From contig NZ_JAKVOI010000001.1 of NCBI RefSeq assembly GCF_022482905.1, positions 1,985,958 through 2,049,957 of the forward strand: 64,000 nucleotides of DNA, given 5' to 3'. Both the position numbers and the translations under genes were made by a program. Positions within the stretch are counted from its first letter, which is position 1. Every line of letters starts with the position of its first letter. The stretch comes from Clostridium sp. GTDB taxonomy: Bacteria > Bacillota > Clostridia > Clostridiales > Clostridiaceae. The notes under the pieces are model-generated. The model did no database searches. It saw only the letters and a program-made list of their open reading frames with translations, and was not told the DNA's origin. Positions 8,726 through 17,378 of this stretch are shown here, in pieces.

Positions 8726-9035
8726 ACTTTTCTATGGCTGTGTATCTTGGGTATGTATATCCTTCTGAATCTGCCAGAATGCTCTTATTTGTTTTTATAT
8801 TTTTTACTCTTATGCATCTCAATTCACCCTTTTCGTTGCAGCCGCCATCTTCTTCTGATATCCATGTTTGATCCTTCCAAAACTCTTTTACAAATTGCTC
8901 AAATTCAGCATCACTCAATTCTATTTCTTTTATAACTTCATAAGCTGTTCCTTTCATTCCATCTTTTTTAGCTTCTTTTGTAAATTCCTCAAGTTCCCTT
9001 AAATTCAAAACCTTTCTCCCAAATAATGCTTTCAT
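8724..9035 (-). CDS. Small phage protein, DUF6329-like
   Basis: About 103 aa, beginning MKALFGRKVLNLRELEEF. The family label DUF6329-like is from memory and tentative. I chose the ATG at 9035 because GGAGG lies eight bases before it; the longer frame would start inside the preceding non-coding stretch. Features are a helical, charged N-terminal half, a WISEEDGGCNEKGELRCIRVKN segment and a C-terminal GYTYPRYTA. No catalytic motif is visible. It lies between the ParB-methyltransferase gene and the terminator. Confidence 0.6.
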   Translation of the reverse strand: MKALFGRKVLNLRELEEFTKEAKKDGMKGTAYEVIKEIELSDAEFEQFVKEFWKDQTWISEEDGGCNEKGELRCIRVKNIKTNKSILADSEGYTYPRYTAIEK

Positions 9036-9103
9036 TTTGTTTTCCTCCATGTGCTTTTTTGTTATACTATATATCACTCTAAAGCACAGTAATGGCAAGT
9101 GTT

Positions 9104-10348
9104 TCATTCAACTTTAAATACATTTTTATATTCTATCTTTTTGCCATCTCTAATTAGAAAAACTCCTTCATCTCCAGCATTTTCTATATATCTTTCTACA
9201 ATAACATCACAATATTTTTCATCAAGCTCTACTGCATAACATATCCTGTCTGTTTGTTCACAGGCAATTAAAGTAGAACCACTTCCTGCAAAAGGCTCGA
9301 ATACTATACAGTTTGTCATGCTGCTATTCTTAATTGGATATGCTATTAATGGTACTGGCTTCATTGTTGGATGATCCGGACTTTTGCTCGGTCTATCAAA
9401 ATTCCACACAGTAGTCTGTTTTCTATCTGAATACCATCTATGCTTCCCCGTTGGTTTCCATCCATAAAGTACAGGCTCATGCTGGAATTGATAATCACTT
9501 CTTCCTAAAACCAATGACTGCTTTACCCAAACACATACACTTGAAAGATGAAAGCCAGCTTCTTTAAAAGCCTTTCTAAAGTTCAATCCTTCTGTATCCG
9601 CATGGAAAATATACACTCCTGCACCATCATCCAATACTGAATAGATATTTTTAAAAGCAGCCAATAAAAATTCATGGAAACTCTTATCATCCATGCTGTC
9701 ATTTTTTATAACTCTCTCATTTTCTTTTCCTGCTGAATAATTAACGTTGTAAGGTGGATCGGTAACGCATAGATTAGCTTTCTTTCCATTCATAAGCTTT
9801 TCAACATCAGAAGTTTTAGTGCTGTCACCACATATTAACCTGTGTTTTCCTAATATCCACAGATCACCTGCTCTTGTTATGGGTTCTTCTATTTCTTCAA
9901 GAGCTTTATCTGCATCAAAGTCATCATCCTTAACTTCTTTATCATGAACTTTTGAAAATAAATTTTCTATTTCAGCGGCATCAAAGCCTGTAAGAGAAAT
10001 ATCAAACATTGATTTATCAAGATCCTCTAAAATATCAGCTAACTTTGGCATATCCCATTCTCCACTTACTTTATTAAGAGCTACATTCAATGCCTTCTCC
10101 TCATCTGGACTTATATCAACGACTACACATTCAATTTCCTTCGCACCTTCATGTTTTAAAACTTTAAACCTTTGATGTCCCCCCACAATATTTCCTGTTT
10201 TCTTATTCCAAATTACAGGTTCTACATATCCGAAGGTTTCAATTGATCTTTTAAGTTTTTCATATTCAGGATCTCCCGGCTTTAAATCTTTTCTTGGATT
10301 ATATTTAGCTGGATTAAGTTTTTCAACAGCTATCTTCTGAATGTCCAA
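9104..10348 (-). CDS. ParB-domain DNA methyltransferase
   Basis: A 414-aa fusion. Residues about 5-95 form a ParB/sulfiredoxin-like domain (YNPRKDL, GHQRFKVLKHEGA, NKVSGEWD). The remainder is an amino-methyltransferase with TDPPYNVNYS (about residues 196-205), and the AdoMet-binding EPFAGSGSTLIACEQT lies near the C-terminus. Catalytic motif before FxGxG is the beta-class order, which makes N4-cytosine or N6-adenine methylation likely. Phages use such enzymes to protect their DNA or mark packaging-proximal DNA. It starts TTG behind GGAAGGTGATAAT. No cognate nuclease is adjacent, so it is probably an orphan methylase. Confidence 0.9.
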   Translation of the reverse strand: MDIQKIAVEKLNPAKYNPRKDLKPGDPEYEKLKRSIETFGYVEPVIWNKKTGNIVGGHQRFKVLKHEGAKEIECVVVDISPDEEKALNVALNKVSGEWDMPKLADILEDLDKSMFDISLTGFDAAEIENLFSKVHDKEVKDDDFDADKALEEIEEPITRAGDLWILGKHRLICGDSTKTSDVEKLMNGKKANLCVTDPPYNVNYSAGKENERVIKNDSMDDKSFHEFLLAAFKNIYSVLDDGAGVYIFHADTEGLNFRKAFKEAGFHLSSVCVWVKQSLVLGRSDYQFQHEPVLYGWKPTGKHRWYSDRKQTTVWNFDRPSKSPDHPTMKPVPLIAYPIKNSSMTNCIVFEPFAGSGSTLIACEQTDRICYAVELDEKYCDVIVERYIENAGDEGVFLIRDGKKIEYKNVFKVE

Positions 10349-10624
10349 ATTATCACCTTCCTTAAGAGCAAATAGAAAACACCTTAAAAAGTATATTTTT
10401 CATTTAACTTCTTAAGGTGCAAAACCTTCTGTAATTCCTTTAAAATTCAGCATTTTTATATTTAATTTTTAGCCTATACCCCCCTATGGAATTTTGCGAT
10501 TTTTCACAGGTCGGGGGCCACCCGGCCTTTCCGGCATAACTTCAGAGGAAATTATACCCCCTACCTCTTCAAAAAAGTTATCAACAAGTTGTTCACAGGT
10601 TATTGACAGGTTTCTGTTGATAAC
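10349..10624. other. Non-coding segment with GC-rich core, candidate cos region
   Basis: A 276-bp gap between the HNH and methyltransferase genes. It holds a G/C-rich run unlike its AT-rich surroundings, GGTCGGGGGCCACCCGGCC at 10509-10527, followed by TTTCCGGC. Short G/C-rich cores of this kind beside an HNH gene are typical of cohesive-end sites in HK97-type phages. The ends cannot be assigned from sequence alone. Confidence 0.35.
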
Positions 10625-10626
10625 TT
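10575..10626. repeat. 12-bp perfect inverted repeat at the HNH stop codon
   Basis: Arms AAGTTATCAACA (10575-10586) and TGTTGATAACTT (10615-10626) are separated by 28 bp that contain two related words, TTGTTCACAGG and TTATTGACAGG. TTATCAACA and TTGTTCACA each resemble a DnaA box (TTATCCACA). It could be a protein-binding array or a weak terminator without a T-run. Confidence 0.6.
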
Positions 10627-11002
10627 AATAAGAATAAACTTTATTCTTATTTCCAAACCTACCATCTTCCTTTGCAGTCTTAACATCATGATGATGCTTG
10701 CATAAAGACTGCCAGTTGCTCTCATCCCAGAAAAGTTCTCCATTACCTTTGTGAGGTATAACATGATCTACTACTTCTGCGGCAGTAATTACTCCTTGTT
10801 TCTTACATTCTTTACAGAGAGGATGCTCTTTTAAAAATTGTTTTCTAATCTTTCTCCACCTGCTGTTGTAGAGTTTCTTAAAAGGTCTGCTTGTTTTGTT
10901 GTACTTACTTTCTATTTCTTTTTGATGCTTGCTGCAGTATCTTTCACTTGTAAGTTCAGGGCATCCTTGATAACTGCAAGGTCTAGCTGGTTTTCTTGGC
11001 AA
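10625..11002 (-). CDS. HNH endonuclease
   Basis: About 125 aa from the TTG at 11002, which follows GAGGTGAATCAA and gives the family's usual (M)PRKPARPCSY N-terminus. Zinc-binding pairs CSYQGCP, CSKH and CKEC precede the HNH core VVDHVIPHKG...NWQSLCKHHHDVKT. HNH proteins next to terminase genes support cos cleavage and DNA packaging in many siphoviruses. Here terminase lies about 4 kb further on, split off by accessory genes. The longer frame to 11041 lacks a good ribosome binding site. Confidence 0.9.
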   Translation of the reverse strand: MPRKPARPCSYQGCPELTSERYCSKHQKEIESKYNKTSRPFKKLYNSRWRKIRKQFLKEHPLCKECKKQGVITAAEVVDHVIPHKGNGELFWDESNWQSLCKHHHDVKTAKEDGRFGNKNKVYSY

Positions 11003-11116
11003 TTGATTCACCTCATTTTTATCAAAATAAAAAGTCACCACAGTTTGTCTGTGATGACTTTTTGCATTTTCTTTTTACTTTTATATTATAACTATATCAT
11101 TTTTCTAGGGTGTCTT

Positions 11117-11545
11117 TCAGTGTCTTTTAGTGTCCTCTTTTAAATTTATCTCACAATTTTCTAATGCCTTTCCATGAAGTTTATGAATATAACGTAAGTC
11201 ATACCCCATCTCTACTGCTATCTGTTCCCAGGTCTTAAAGCAAAGATATCTAAGTTCCAGCAATGTTTGGTATTCAGGGTTGCTAATCTTTTTTATAATA
11301 AATACGAATTCCCTCTTTAAATCAACTAATGTGTTTATATCCGCATTTATTTCATTTTCTAAATCCACCATCTTAGTTATTGTGTCCTCCATAGAATGCA
11401 CATTACGTGTTCCACTAGGAGGTGTATCACTTAATGTGGATGTAGCTTTTGCAGCTAATGCCCTTAAGGAAACTATCTGCTCAAGTTTACTGTTTATCCT
11501 TTGGTCAATTCTGTATGCCTGTGATAAATATTGTTTCGCTGTCAT
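11117..11545 (-). CDS. DUF1492-type phage regulator (sigma region 4-like)
   Basis: 142 aa beginning MTAKQYLSQAYRIDQRINSKLEQI, the DUF1492 signature. A long coiled coil leads to a C-terminal helix-turn-helix, YLCFKTWEQIAVEMGYDLRYIHKLHGKALE, which resembles sigma-70 region 4. Proteins of this family sit just before the HNH/terminase block and are thought to act like ArpU/RinA late-gene activators. That role is inferred from position and fold. It starts one base after the stop of the 73-aa gene upstream. Confidence 0.8.
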   Translation of the reverse strand: MTAKQYLSQAYRIDQRINSKLEQIVSLRALAAKATSTLSDTPPSGTRNVHSMEDTITKMVDLENEINADINTLVDLKREFVFIIKKISNPEYQTLLELRYLCFKTWEQIAVEMGYDLRYIHKLHGKALENCEINLKEDTKRH

Positions 11546-11546
11546 C

Positions 11547-11768
11547 TTACTTGTCCCCCTCTATCCAAGGCATTTTGCCATTGTAATAAGTATCAGCAAT
11601 ACTTTTTTGAATTGCCTTATCTAGTGAAGCAATACGAGCATTTGCTCTATTAATGCTTTCCTCTTGCTCCTCTTCAGTTTTGAAGAATGAACAACTATTA
11701 TTAGCACACTGTATATTGTTAAGGATTTTACACCTATTGTTTTTATTTGCAAAGCAATTTTTATTCAT
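11547..11768 (-). CDS. Small Cys-containing phage protein
   Basis: 73 aa with four Cys in the first half (NCFANKNNRC...IQCANNSCSFF), likely a small metal-binding knuckle. A helical charged tail ends in WIEGDK. Its start overlaps the helicase stop by eight bases, so the genes are translationally coupled in the early operon. No function can be assigned. Confidence 0.65.
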   Translation of the reverse strand: MNKNCFANKNNRCKILNNIQCANNSCSFFKTEEEQEESINRANARIASLDKAIQKSIADTYYNGKMPWIEGDK

Positions 11769-13122
11769 AAGCTTTGTCCTCCTTTAACTTAGCCTTTACC
11801 GCATCTATTAAATCTGACTGTACTCTTTCTTTTCGCTTTAAAGCTCTCACTATATCCTCATCAATAGTCCCTTTAGTAATAATATGGTGGATAACAACTG
11901 TTTCATTTTGTCCTTGTCTCCACAATCTTGCATTGGTCTGCTGATAAAGCTCTAAGCTCCAAGTAAGCCCAAACCATATAAGAGTTGAACCTCCTGCTTG
12001 AAGGTTTAGTCCATGTCCTGCTGATGCAGGATGAATTACTGCTGCTTCTATTTCACCATTATTCCAATCCTTAATATCTTTTGAAGTTTTTATTTCACGA
12101 ACCTTAAATCTCTTTTTAATTCTTTCCAAATCATGATTAAACCAATAAGCCACAAGCACTGGCTTTCCATTTGCTGATTCAATTAAATCTTCTAGTGCAT
12201 CAAGTTTTTTATCATGTATTTTAAATACTCGCTTGTCCTCACCATACACAGCACCATTTGCCATCTGACAAAGTTTATTTGATAAAGCTGCAGCATTTAC
12301 AGCATCTATTTCTTCACCTTTGAGGGATAAAACCAAATCCTGCTTCATGCCATCATAAGCTTTGCGTTCTTTTTCTGAAAGAGTTACAACAACCTCATTT
12401 ATAACACATTCCGGCATTTTCAAATAATCTGTGCTTTTCATAGAAATGGTAATATCTGATATAAGGCCATAAATTGCATCTTCTGCACCAGCTTTTGGTT
12501 TATAACTAAATACCATCTGCTGATTTCTTTTATCAGGGTCAAAGAAGTTATTACGGTAATAAGTGATAAATCTTCCCAGTCTTTTGCCCATATCAAGAAG
12601 TCTAAACTCTGCCCATAAATCCATCAAGCCGTTACTGCTTGGGGTTCCTGTAAGTCCCACAATACGTTTTACTTTAGGTCTTACTTTTAATAGGCTTTTA
12701 AATCTCTTAGCACTATAAGATTTAAAGGATGACAACTCATCTATTACCACCATGTCATAGTCAAATGGAATGCCACTTTCATTTATCAGCCAGTCCACAT
12801 TTTCACGATTGATAAGATAAATATTTACCTTTTGCATAAGTGCTGATTTTCTTTGTGTTTCACTGCCTACAGCTACTGAATAAGTAAGTCCTTTAAGATG
12901 ATCCCATTTTTTTATTTCTAAAGGCCATGTATCTCTAGCAACTCTAAGTGGTGCAATAACTAAAACCTTTGAAATTTCAAAGCTGTCAAGGCAGAGGTCA
13001 AATATTGCCGTTAATGTGATTACACTTTTTCCAAGACCCATATCCAGTAATACTGCTGAGATAGGATTTTTTAATATGAAATTAGTTACAAAGTTTTGAT
13101 AGTCATAAGGATTGTATTTCAC
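11761..13122 (-). CDS. SNF2-family DEAD/DEAH helicase
   Basis: 453 aa with two RecA-like lobes. Motif I is LLDMGLGKSVITL, motif II is VVIDELSSFKS, motif III is IVGLTGTPSSNG, and the second lobe has VIHPASAGHGLNLQAGGS with the final WRQGQ. This compact phage SNF2 type normally pairs with VRR-NUC, as here, where the start lies inside the 3' end of that gene (20-bp overlap). Roles proposed for the pair are replication-fork or recombination processing; the exact substrate is not known. Confidence 0.93.
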   Translation of the reverse strand: MKYNPYDYQNFVTNFILKNPISAVLLDMGLGKSVITLTAIFDLCLDSFEISKVLVIAPLRVARDTWPLEIKKWDHLKGLTYSVAVGSETQRKSALMQKVNIYLINRENVDWLINESGIPFDYDMVVIDELSSFKSYSAKRFKSLLKVRPKVKRIVGLTGTPSSNGLMDLWAEFRLLDMGKRLGRFITYYRNNFFDPDKRNQQMVFSYKPKAGAEDAIYGLISDITISMKSTDYLKMPECVINEVVVTLSEKERKAYDGMKQDLVLSLKGEEIDAVNAAALSNKLCQMANGAVYGEDKRVFKIHDKKLDALEDLIESANGKPVLVAYWFNHDLERIKKRFKVREIKTSKDIKDWNNGEIEAAVIHPASAGHGLNLQAGGSTLIWFGLTWSLELYQQTNARLWRQGQNETVVIHHIITKGTIDEDIVRALKRKERVQSDLIDAVKAKLKEDKAYE

Positions 13123-13384
13123 TTAAAATTCCCCCAATCTTACCTGCATCATCTATGCAGTAAACCAAAAAGCCTAACTGCTCCAGCCGCATTTTTCTAT
13201 TTACTTGCAGTGGTCTCATTTTCTTACCTTTTGCCTTTAATTCAACAAAGGCGAACTTGCCATGTGGCAAAAGCACTAGTCGGTCTGGCACTCCATCAAA
13301 TCCAGGAGATACAAACTTAGGACAAATGCCTCCCATCTTTTTAACTGCTGTTACAAGTTTATTTTCAATATATTTTTCAAGCAT
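13103..13384 (-). CDS. VRR-NUC domain nuclease
   Basis: A 93-aa stand-alone PD-(D/E)xK nuclease. The active-site elements are GFDGVPDRLVLL and FAFVELKAKGKKMRPLQ. Viral VRR-NUC proteins cleave Holliday junctions or branched DNA as dimers. It overlaps the SNF2 helicase gene by 20 bp, a conserved phage pair. Confidence 0.92.
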   Translation of the reverse strand: MLEKYIENKLVTAVKKMGGICPKFVSPGFDGVPDRLVLLPHGKFAFVELKAKGKKMRPLQVNRKMRLEQLGFLVYCIDDAGKIGGILSEIQSL

Positions 13385-13604
13385 AAATGCCTCCCAATTT
13401 TTAAATCAGAACAGGAAAACAAATTTGAACTAATTTCCTATATGCGCGCATACATACACCTGCACACACTCACTTCTTTCTTTTTTATTATTTTTTGTTT
13501 ATATAGACTTTAACTTGTTCCACCTATTCTATATAGCTTATTTTTCTTTAATTCACTAGCTTTTTAAGTGAACCAATTTAGAAACAAAGTATGGTACAGC
13601 CCTG
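13385..13604. other. Non-coding gap before the VapE gene end
   Basis: 220 bp of AT-rich sequence with a purine/pyrimidine alternating patch (tatgcgcgcatacatacacctgcac region, about 13440-13465). No gene, clear terminator or promoter is visible. It may be a break in the early operon. Confidence 0.4.
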
Positions 13605-15968
13605 CTAACGTTCCTTTACTCTGGAATAAGCACGCTGCTTTCCATAGATAGGAAAATTGCTTGTTCCGTTTTTGTTTCCACAGTACTTGCTCCAGTCACT
13701 GATTTTTCTCATAATGGCTCCAATCGTATAAGAATCTGCTGTTTTCATAGAAGATGCATCTTTGCCAAAACACTCACACCAAATTTCCATGTTGCAGACA
13801 AGGTTTCGTTTTACAGTACCTACACGGGTGCTGCCTCCAAATTCGCTGCCTCCAAGAAAATTTCTACGTTCGTATAAAGACATTATGCCCCAATCCTCTG
13901 GCAAAAGAATATCAAGATAAGTACGCACCAAGCCTTCACGCTCGTCAGTTTCCATGGCATCAGCTTGTTCACCTCTCGCAAGAACATCATCATCACCTTC
14001 AAGATAAAGTTTTTCGCCTTGTTTATATAGATAGCTAGTCTCTGCCCAAATCTGCTGCACTTCTTCAGTAGTAATTTGCCATGATTTTTTAGTAGAATTG
14101 CCACTGATACGAACTGGCCAAAATCTTCGGTTGCCTGAAATATCTCGTAAAAATCCATTCTCCGCATTAGTAGAACCGACAATAATGCACTGTCTTGGAT
14201 GGTTTTCTACATTTACTCCATAGCTTGCTCTATATTTATCATCTACTCTTGAAATAAAAGATTTAACAATTTCAACATCTGTCTTACGCATTCCAGCAAG
14301 TTCACCAAGCTCAAGCATCCAATATCCCTGCAGTTTTTCTGGACCTGCCTTATCTTTCATATCTGTAATGGTTAAGCTATCTGAAAACCATTCTCCGGCT
14401 AGTTTTGCAAAGAATGTGGATTTACCAATACCTTGTGGTCCATTTAAGATAAGTACGCTGTCAAATTTTGTTCCTGGTTGATATATGCGTGCAACTGCCG
14501 CCACCATTGTTTTTCTAATCACTGCTTTTGTATATGTGCTGTCAGCTGCTCCAAAATAATCTATCAAAAGATTTTCTACACGGGCCACACCATCCCATTT
14601 GGGCAAATTATCAAGATACTCCCTGATGGGATGATAAGCTCTTTCCGCAGCTACTGCCAGCACAGCATCTTTTGTTTTAGCAGGAGCATAAATTCCATAT
14701 TTACTGCTTAGATACACCTTTAAAGATGAGTTATCTGAATCATTCCAGCCGTACTTAATTTGCTTCCAAGGCAACCCGCCTTTGGCATCTATACCATCAC
14801 GATGGCAGTTAAAAGCAAGTGACTTTAACCTGTCATCATTACGCAAAATCAGCACAATATTATCCAGAGTGCCCTTTACTTTACCTTGCTTATCAAGTTC
14901 TAAAGCAGTCTGCCAATCATCCTCTGAAAATTCATCTTCTGCCTGTGCTTGTCTTTCTTTTGCAAATTCTTCTTTTACTGCAGTATCCTTAATTGCAAAA
15001 TCACACATTGCCACATAAGACGGCAGTTTACCTGCAGCTGTATTTACAGCCGCCTTATCATCGAGAGAACAAAATTTATGGATACGTACAAGGTCAAATG
15101 CATTTAGAAGCAAACCACTTGCCGGATCTGTAGCATGATGGCTGTATGCAAATTTATCATCATAAATTATTACACCAGCACTGCTGTCAGCAGGAATATA
15201 ATCATAGCGGCCTTCAATTGCAGATGGTGCATAAAAATCATTTAAGAATTTTTCAATTACATCACGAATTGAATAAGTACGGCAGAATGTTCCTACTACA
15301 CCTTCCTTTAAAAGAGGATCTGCTTGTTCTTTTAAACTTCTTTTAATAATTTCAGATTGACGTGAAGATACTGGCCAAGTAGTGGTATCTTGCCAATTAT
15401 CATATTTGGCAAGATATAAATCTGGATCAAGTAATGCTCCATCATTTTCTTTATATACAAATACACCATTTGAAGATGTGGAAGGCCAGTACATGAGACG
15501 TTCTGCCTCATAGGTTGTATCATCAAAAAGGTCAATGCCTATTTCTTTTGCTACCATACGAGCAGCAGCTGCATACTCTTCTTCACTAATTTCACGAGCA
15601 AGTGGAATGATTAAACGGAATCTTGGATTTTCTGGTGTATATTTATGGGTTGAATACATACAGCATTTAAAATCAAAAAGCATTGTAATTTCCTCCCATA
15701 TATCTGCTGCTGCATAATCCATATCTAATGTTAAAATAGAACGGCAAAGCACATGCCCTTTCTTACGTCTGCCCTGCCTTAAATAGCCGCCCACAAATCC
15801 ACCCACATCTTTTATATCATCCTGCTGTCCCCTTTTTAGTTTGCGGTATTCTTCTATGGTTTCTGTTGTTTTTTGCGTAGTCTTTACACGAGAGCAAAAG
15901 TCCTCCCATGAAATATCTGTGTTTTTCCACTTTTTATCCATACGGCTATTGCCGACTGCAATTTTCAT
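13605..15968 (-). CDS. VapE-type phage primase/helicase
   Basis: 787 aa. The N-terminal third resembles the archaeo-eukaryotic primase (PriS-like) part found in these proteins, with the LTLDMDYAAADIW acidic motif. The C-terminal virulence-associated E domain carries Walker A LNGPQGIGKSTFF and a conserved arginine-rich block, SGNRRFWPVRI. Such proteins initiate and unwind at the phage origin together with the polymerase encoded upstream. The start overlaps the DUF4406 gene by four bases (ATGA). The length is normal for full primase-VapE proteins. Confidence 0.92.
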   Translation of the reverse strand: MKIAVGNSRMDKKWKNTDISWEDFCSRVKTTQKTTETIEEYRKLKRGQQDDIKDVGGFVGGYLRQGRRKKGHVLCRSILTLDMDYAAADIWEEITMLFDFKCCMYSTHKYTPENPRFRLIIPLAREISEEEYAAAARMVAKEIGIDLFDDTTYEAERLMYWPSTSSNGVFVYKENDGALLDPDLYLAKYDNWQDTTTWPVSSRQSEIIKRSLKEQADPLLKEGVVGTFCRTYSIRDVIEKFLNDFYAPSAIEGRYDYIPADSSAGVIIYDDKFAYSHHATDPASGLLLNAFDLVRIHKFCSLDDKAAVNTAAGKLPSYVAMCDFAIKDTAVKEEFAKERQAQAEDEFSEDDWQTALELDKQGKVKGTLDNIVLILRNDDRLKSLAFNCHRDGIDAKGGLPWKQIKYGWNDSDNSSLKVYLSSKYGIYAPAKTKDAVLAVAAERAYHPIREYLDNLPKWDGVARVENLLIDYFGAADSTYTKAVIRKTMVAAVARIYQPGTKFDSVLILNGPQGIGKSTFFAKLAGEWFSDSLTITDMKDKAGPEKLQGYWMLELGELAGMRKTDVEIVKSFISRVDDKYRASYGVNVENHPRQCIIVGSTNAENGFLRDISGNRRFWPVRISGNSTKKSWQITTEEVQQIWAETSYLYKQGEKLYLEGDDDVLARGEQADAMETDEREGLVRTYLDILLPEDWGIMSLYERRNFLGGSEFGGSTRVGTVKRNLVCNMEIWCECFGKDASSMKTADSYTIGAIMRKISDWSKYCGNKNGTSNFPIYGKQRAYSRVKER

Positions 15969-16399
15969 AAACTTCCTACCTCCTGCAACTTCTCATTAAA
16001 ATATCTGATTAACTGTTTGCGTTTCTTTGCCTTTTCTATTTCCTGTGCCATCCCATTTGATATGGTATTTCCAAATACCCACAGTTCATTACATTTTCCA
16101 AGTAAGATCACATTCATAAACATAGCTAATTCCCGCTCCTGCGGATTTTCATCATCCATAAACTGAGGGAAAAGCAAATGTGGAGCAAGCGGGATACAAT
16201 TCATCTCCAATGCAAACCTACAGAAGGCACGTGCCTTTTTTACATTTTCCTCAATATTGCCAGAATAAGGAGAACAAATATACACAAGAGGCTTAAAAGC
16301 AAAATTCCTTTCTGCCTTCTCCTCTTTGATAACATTTGTAATTGCAGCATATGGAGTAGGATCATAATAACCCTCGGAGTTAAATTTATTTATCTTCAT
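15965..16399 (-). CDS. DUF4406-like nucleoside deoxyribosyltransferase-fold protein
   Basis: 144 aa. The core KPLVYICSPYSGNIEENVKKARAFCRFAL and GKCNELWVFGNTISNGMAQEI match the DUF4406/YtoQ-like branch of the nucleoside 2-deoxyribosyltransferase fold, common in clostridial prophages. A role in nucleotide metabolism or DNA modification is inferred from the fold. It overlaps both neighbours (14 bp with the zinc-ribbon gene upstream, 4 bp with vapE downstream), so it belongs to one translationally coupled operon. Confidence 0.75.
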   Translation of the reverse strand: MKINKFNSEGYYDPTPYAAITNVIKEEKAERNFAFKPLVYICSPYSGNIEENVKKARAFCRFALEMNCIPLAPHLLFPQFMDDENPQERELAMFMNVILLGKCNELWVFGNTISNGMAQEIEKAKKRKQLIRYFNEKLQEVGSL

Positions 16400-16604
16400 A
16401 ATCCTTTCCCTCTCTTACCTTTTTGCTGCATTCACTGCAGTAAACAGCAGTACCGTATAAATCTGCATTAACATTACTAAATACTTCTGAAAGGTCAACA
16501 TTAACTTCACATCCACAGCCGGGACAGGTGCAGAATACATTTTCATCATTAATTTCAACCACCGCTTCCACAGTATCACTAATCTTTTCCTTTACATAAA
16601 ACAT
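16386..16604 (-). CDS. Small zinc-ribbon phage protein
   Basis: 72 aa from the ATG at 16604, preceded by AGAGGAGGAAAATCA. Two Cys pairs, CTCPGCGCEV and YCSECSKK, make a probable zinc ribbon. The N-terminal part (MFYVKEKISDTVEAVVEINDENV) is a short beta region. It sits between the antirepressor and DUF4406 genes. DNA or RNA binding is likely for the fold, but the target is unknown. Confidence 0.75.
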   Translation of the reverse strand: MFYVKEKISDTVEAVVEINDENVFCTCPGCGCEVNVDLSEVFSNVNADLYGTAVYCSECSKKVREGKDYEDK

Positions 16605-16618
16605 TGATTTTCCTCCTC

Positions 16619-17287
16619 TTATATATCCTTGTCCTTTATCTTTGTAACGTACCATTCAAGATAGCGCTTACGTTGCTCATAATCTGGCACTGCCACGAGC
16701 AAACCTACATCAACTTTTTGTAAGGTTTCAAGCATACTGATTTGCTCATCACTGAGATATGGTCTAATACTTTTTCCTTTTTCTATGCCGTTTGCCAGCC
16801 TGAACTTCTTTGCTGACATCCCAATTACAATGCGGTTAAGCATATCACACTCGTTGCTGAAGTGATAAGGTTTTGGATTTTCATGTATTAACTTGATGTT
16901 TTCTGTTAGTAATGGGAATTCCTTACGAGCAGAGACTAATGTTTTTATAAACTTATCCATTTCATTAAAGCGTCTAATGTACAGTTCCTTAAGATGCATT
17001 GCTTTTTGACCTGTGTATCCCATAGCCAACATAGTGAAACCATCACGGGTTACAGCATAACAAGGCAACTTTCTTCCAGTACTGTCCTTGTAATAGGTCA
17101 GATCAAAATTGGACTGAGTAAATTCTTTACTAAGCCCAGATTTGGGCTCAGTGATTTTTGCAATATCACGCAAAACATGCTTATGCTGTTTTTCAAAAAA
17201 CTCTGCCACAAACAAGCTATCCACTCTTGCGGTGTCTTTTGTATCGGCAAATATGCCATATTTATCTTTGGGTATTAATTCTTTCAT
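16619..17287 (-). CDS. Rha-family antirepressor / regulator
   Basis: 222 aa from the ATG at 17287, which follows ACAGGAGGTTTTCCA. The N-terminal Rha domain shows VDSLFVAEFFEKQHKHVLRDI...FDLTYYKDSTGRKLPCYAVTRDGFTMLAMGYTG. The C-terminal part is helical and may mediate assembly. Rha-type proteins regulate lysogenic phage genes and can hinder growth in certain host backgrounds. A leader containing a repeat shared with the region at 21.66 kb lies just upstream. Confidence 0.88.
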   Translation of the reverse strand: MKELIPKDKYGIFADTKDTARVDSLFVAEFFEKQHKHVLRDIAKITEPKSGLSKEFTQSNFDLTYYKDSTGRKLPCYAVTRDGFTMLAMGYTGQKAMHLKELYIRRFNEMDKFIKTLVSARKEFPLLTENIKLIHENPKPYHFSNECDMLNRIVIGMSAKKFRLANGIEKGKSIRPYLSDEQISMLETLQKVDVGLLVAVPDYEQRKRYLEWYVTKIKDKDI

Positions 17288-17322
17288 TGGAAAACCTCCT
17301 GTCATATAGTCTGAGAATTTCT

Positions 17323-17371
17323 CCTCTGCCTATATGCCAAAAATCTCAAACAATCGAACTCCCTAAATTGA
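17323..17371 (-). repeat. Copy B of a diverged leader repeat
   Basis: About 49 bp before the Rha gene match a segment at 21661-21709 (about three-quarters identical by eye). Shared words on the minus strand are GTTCGATT, GATTTTT, GCATAT and CAGAGG. In this copy the hairpin present in the other copy is lost. It probably marks a common regulatory element at two operon starts. Confidence 0.6.
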
Positions 17372-17378
17372 ATGTTTT

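Noticed and set aside
13440-13465. Alternating purine/pyrimidine patch as a Z-DNA or origin element
   Set aside because: Too short, and without iterons or a recognisable unwinding element; nothing supports a function.
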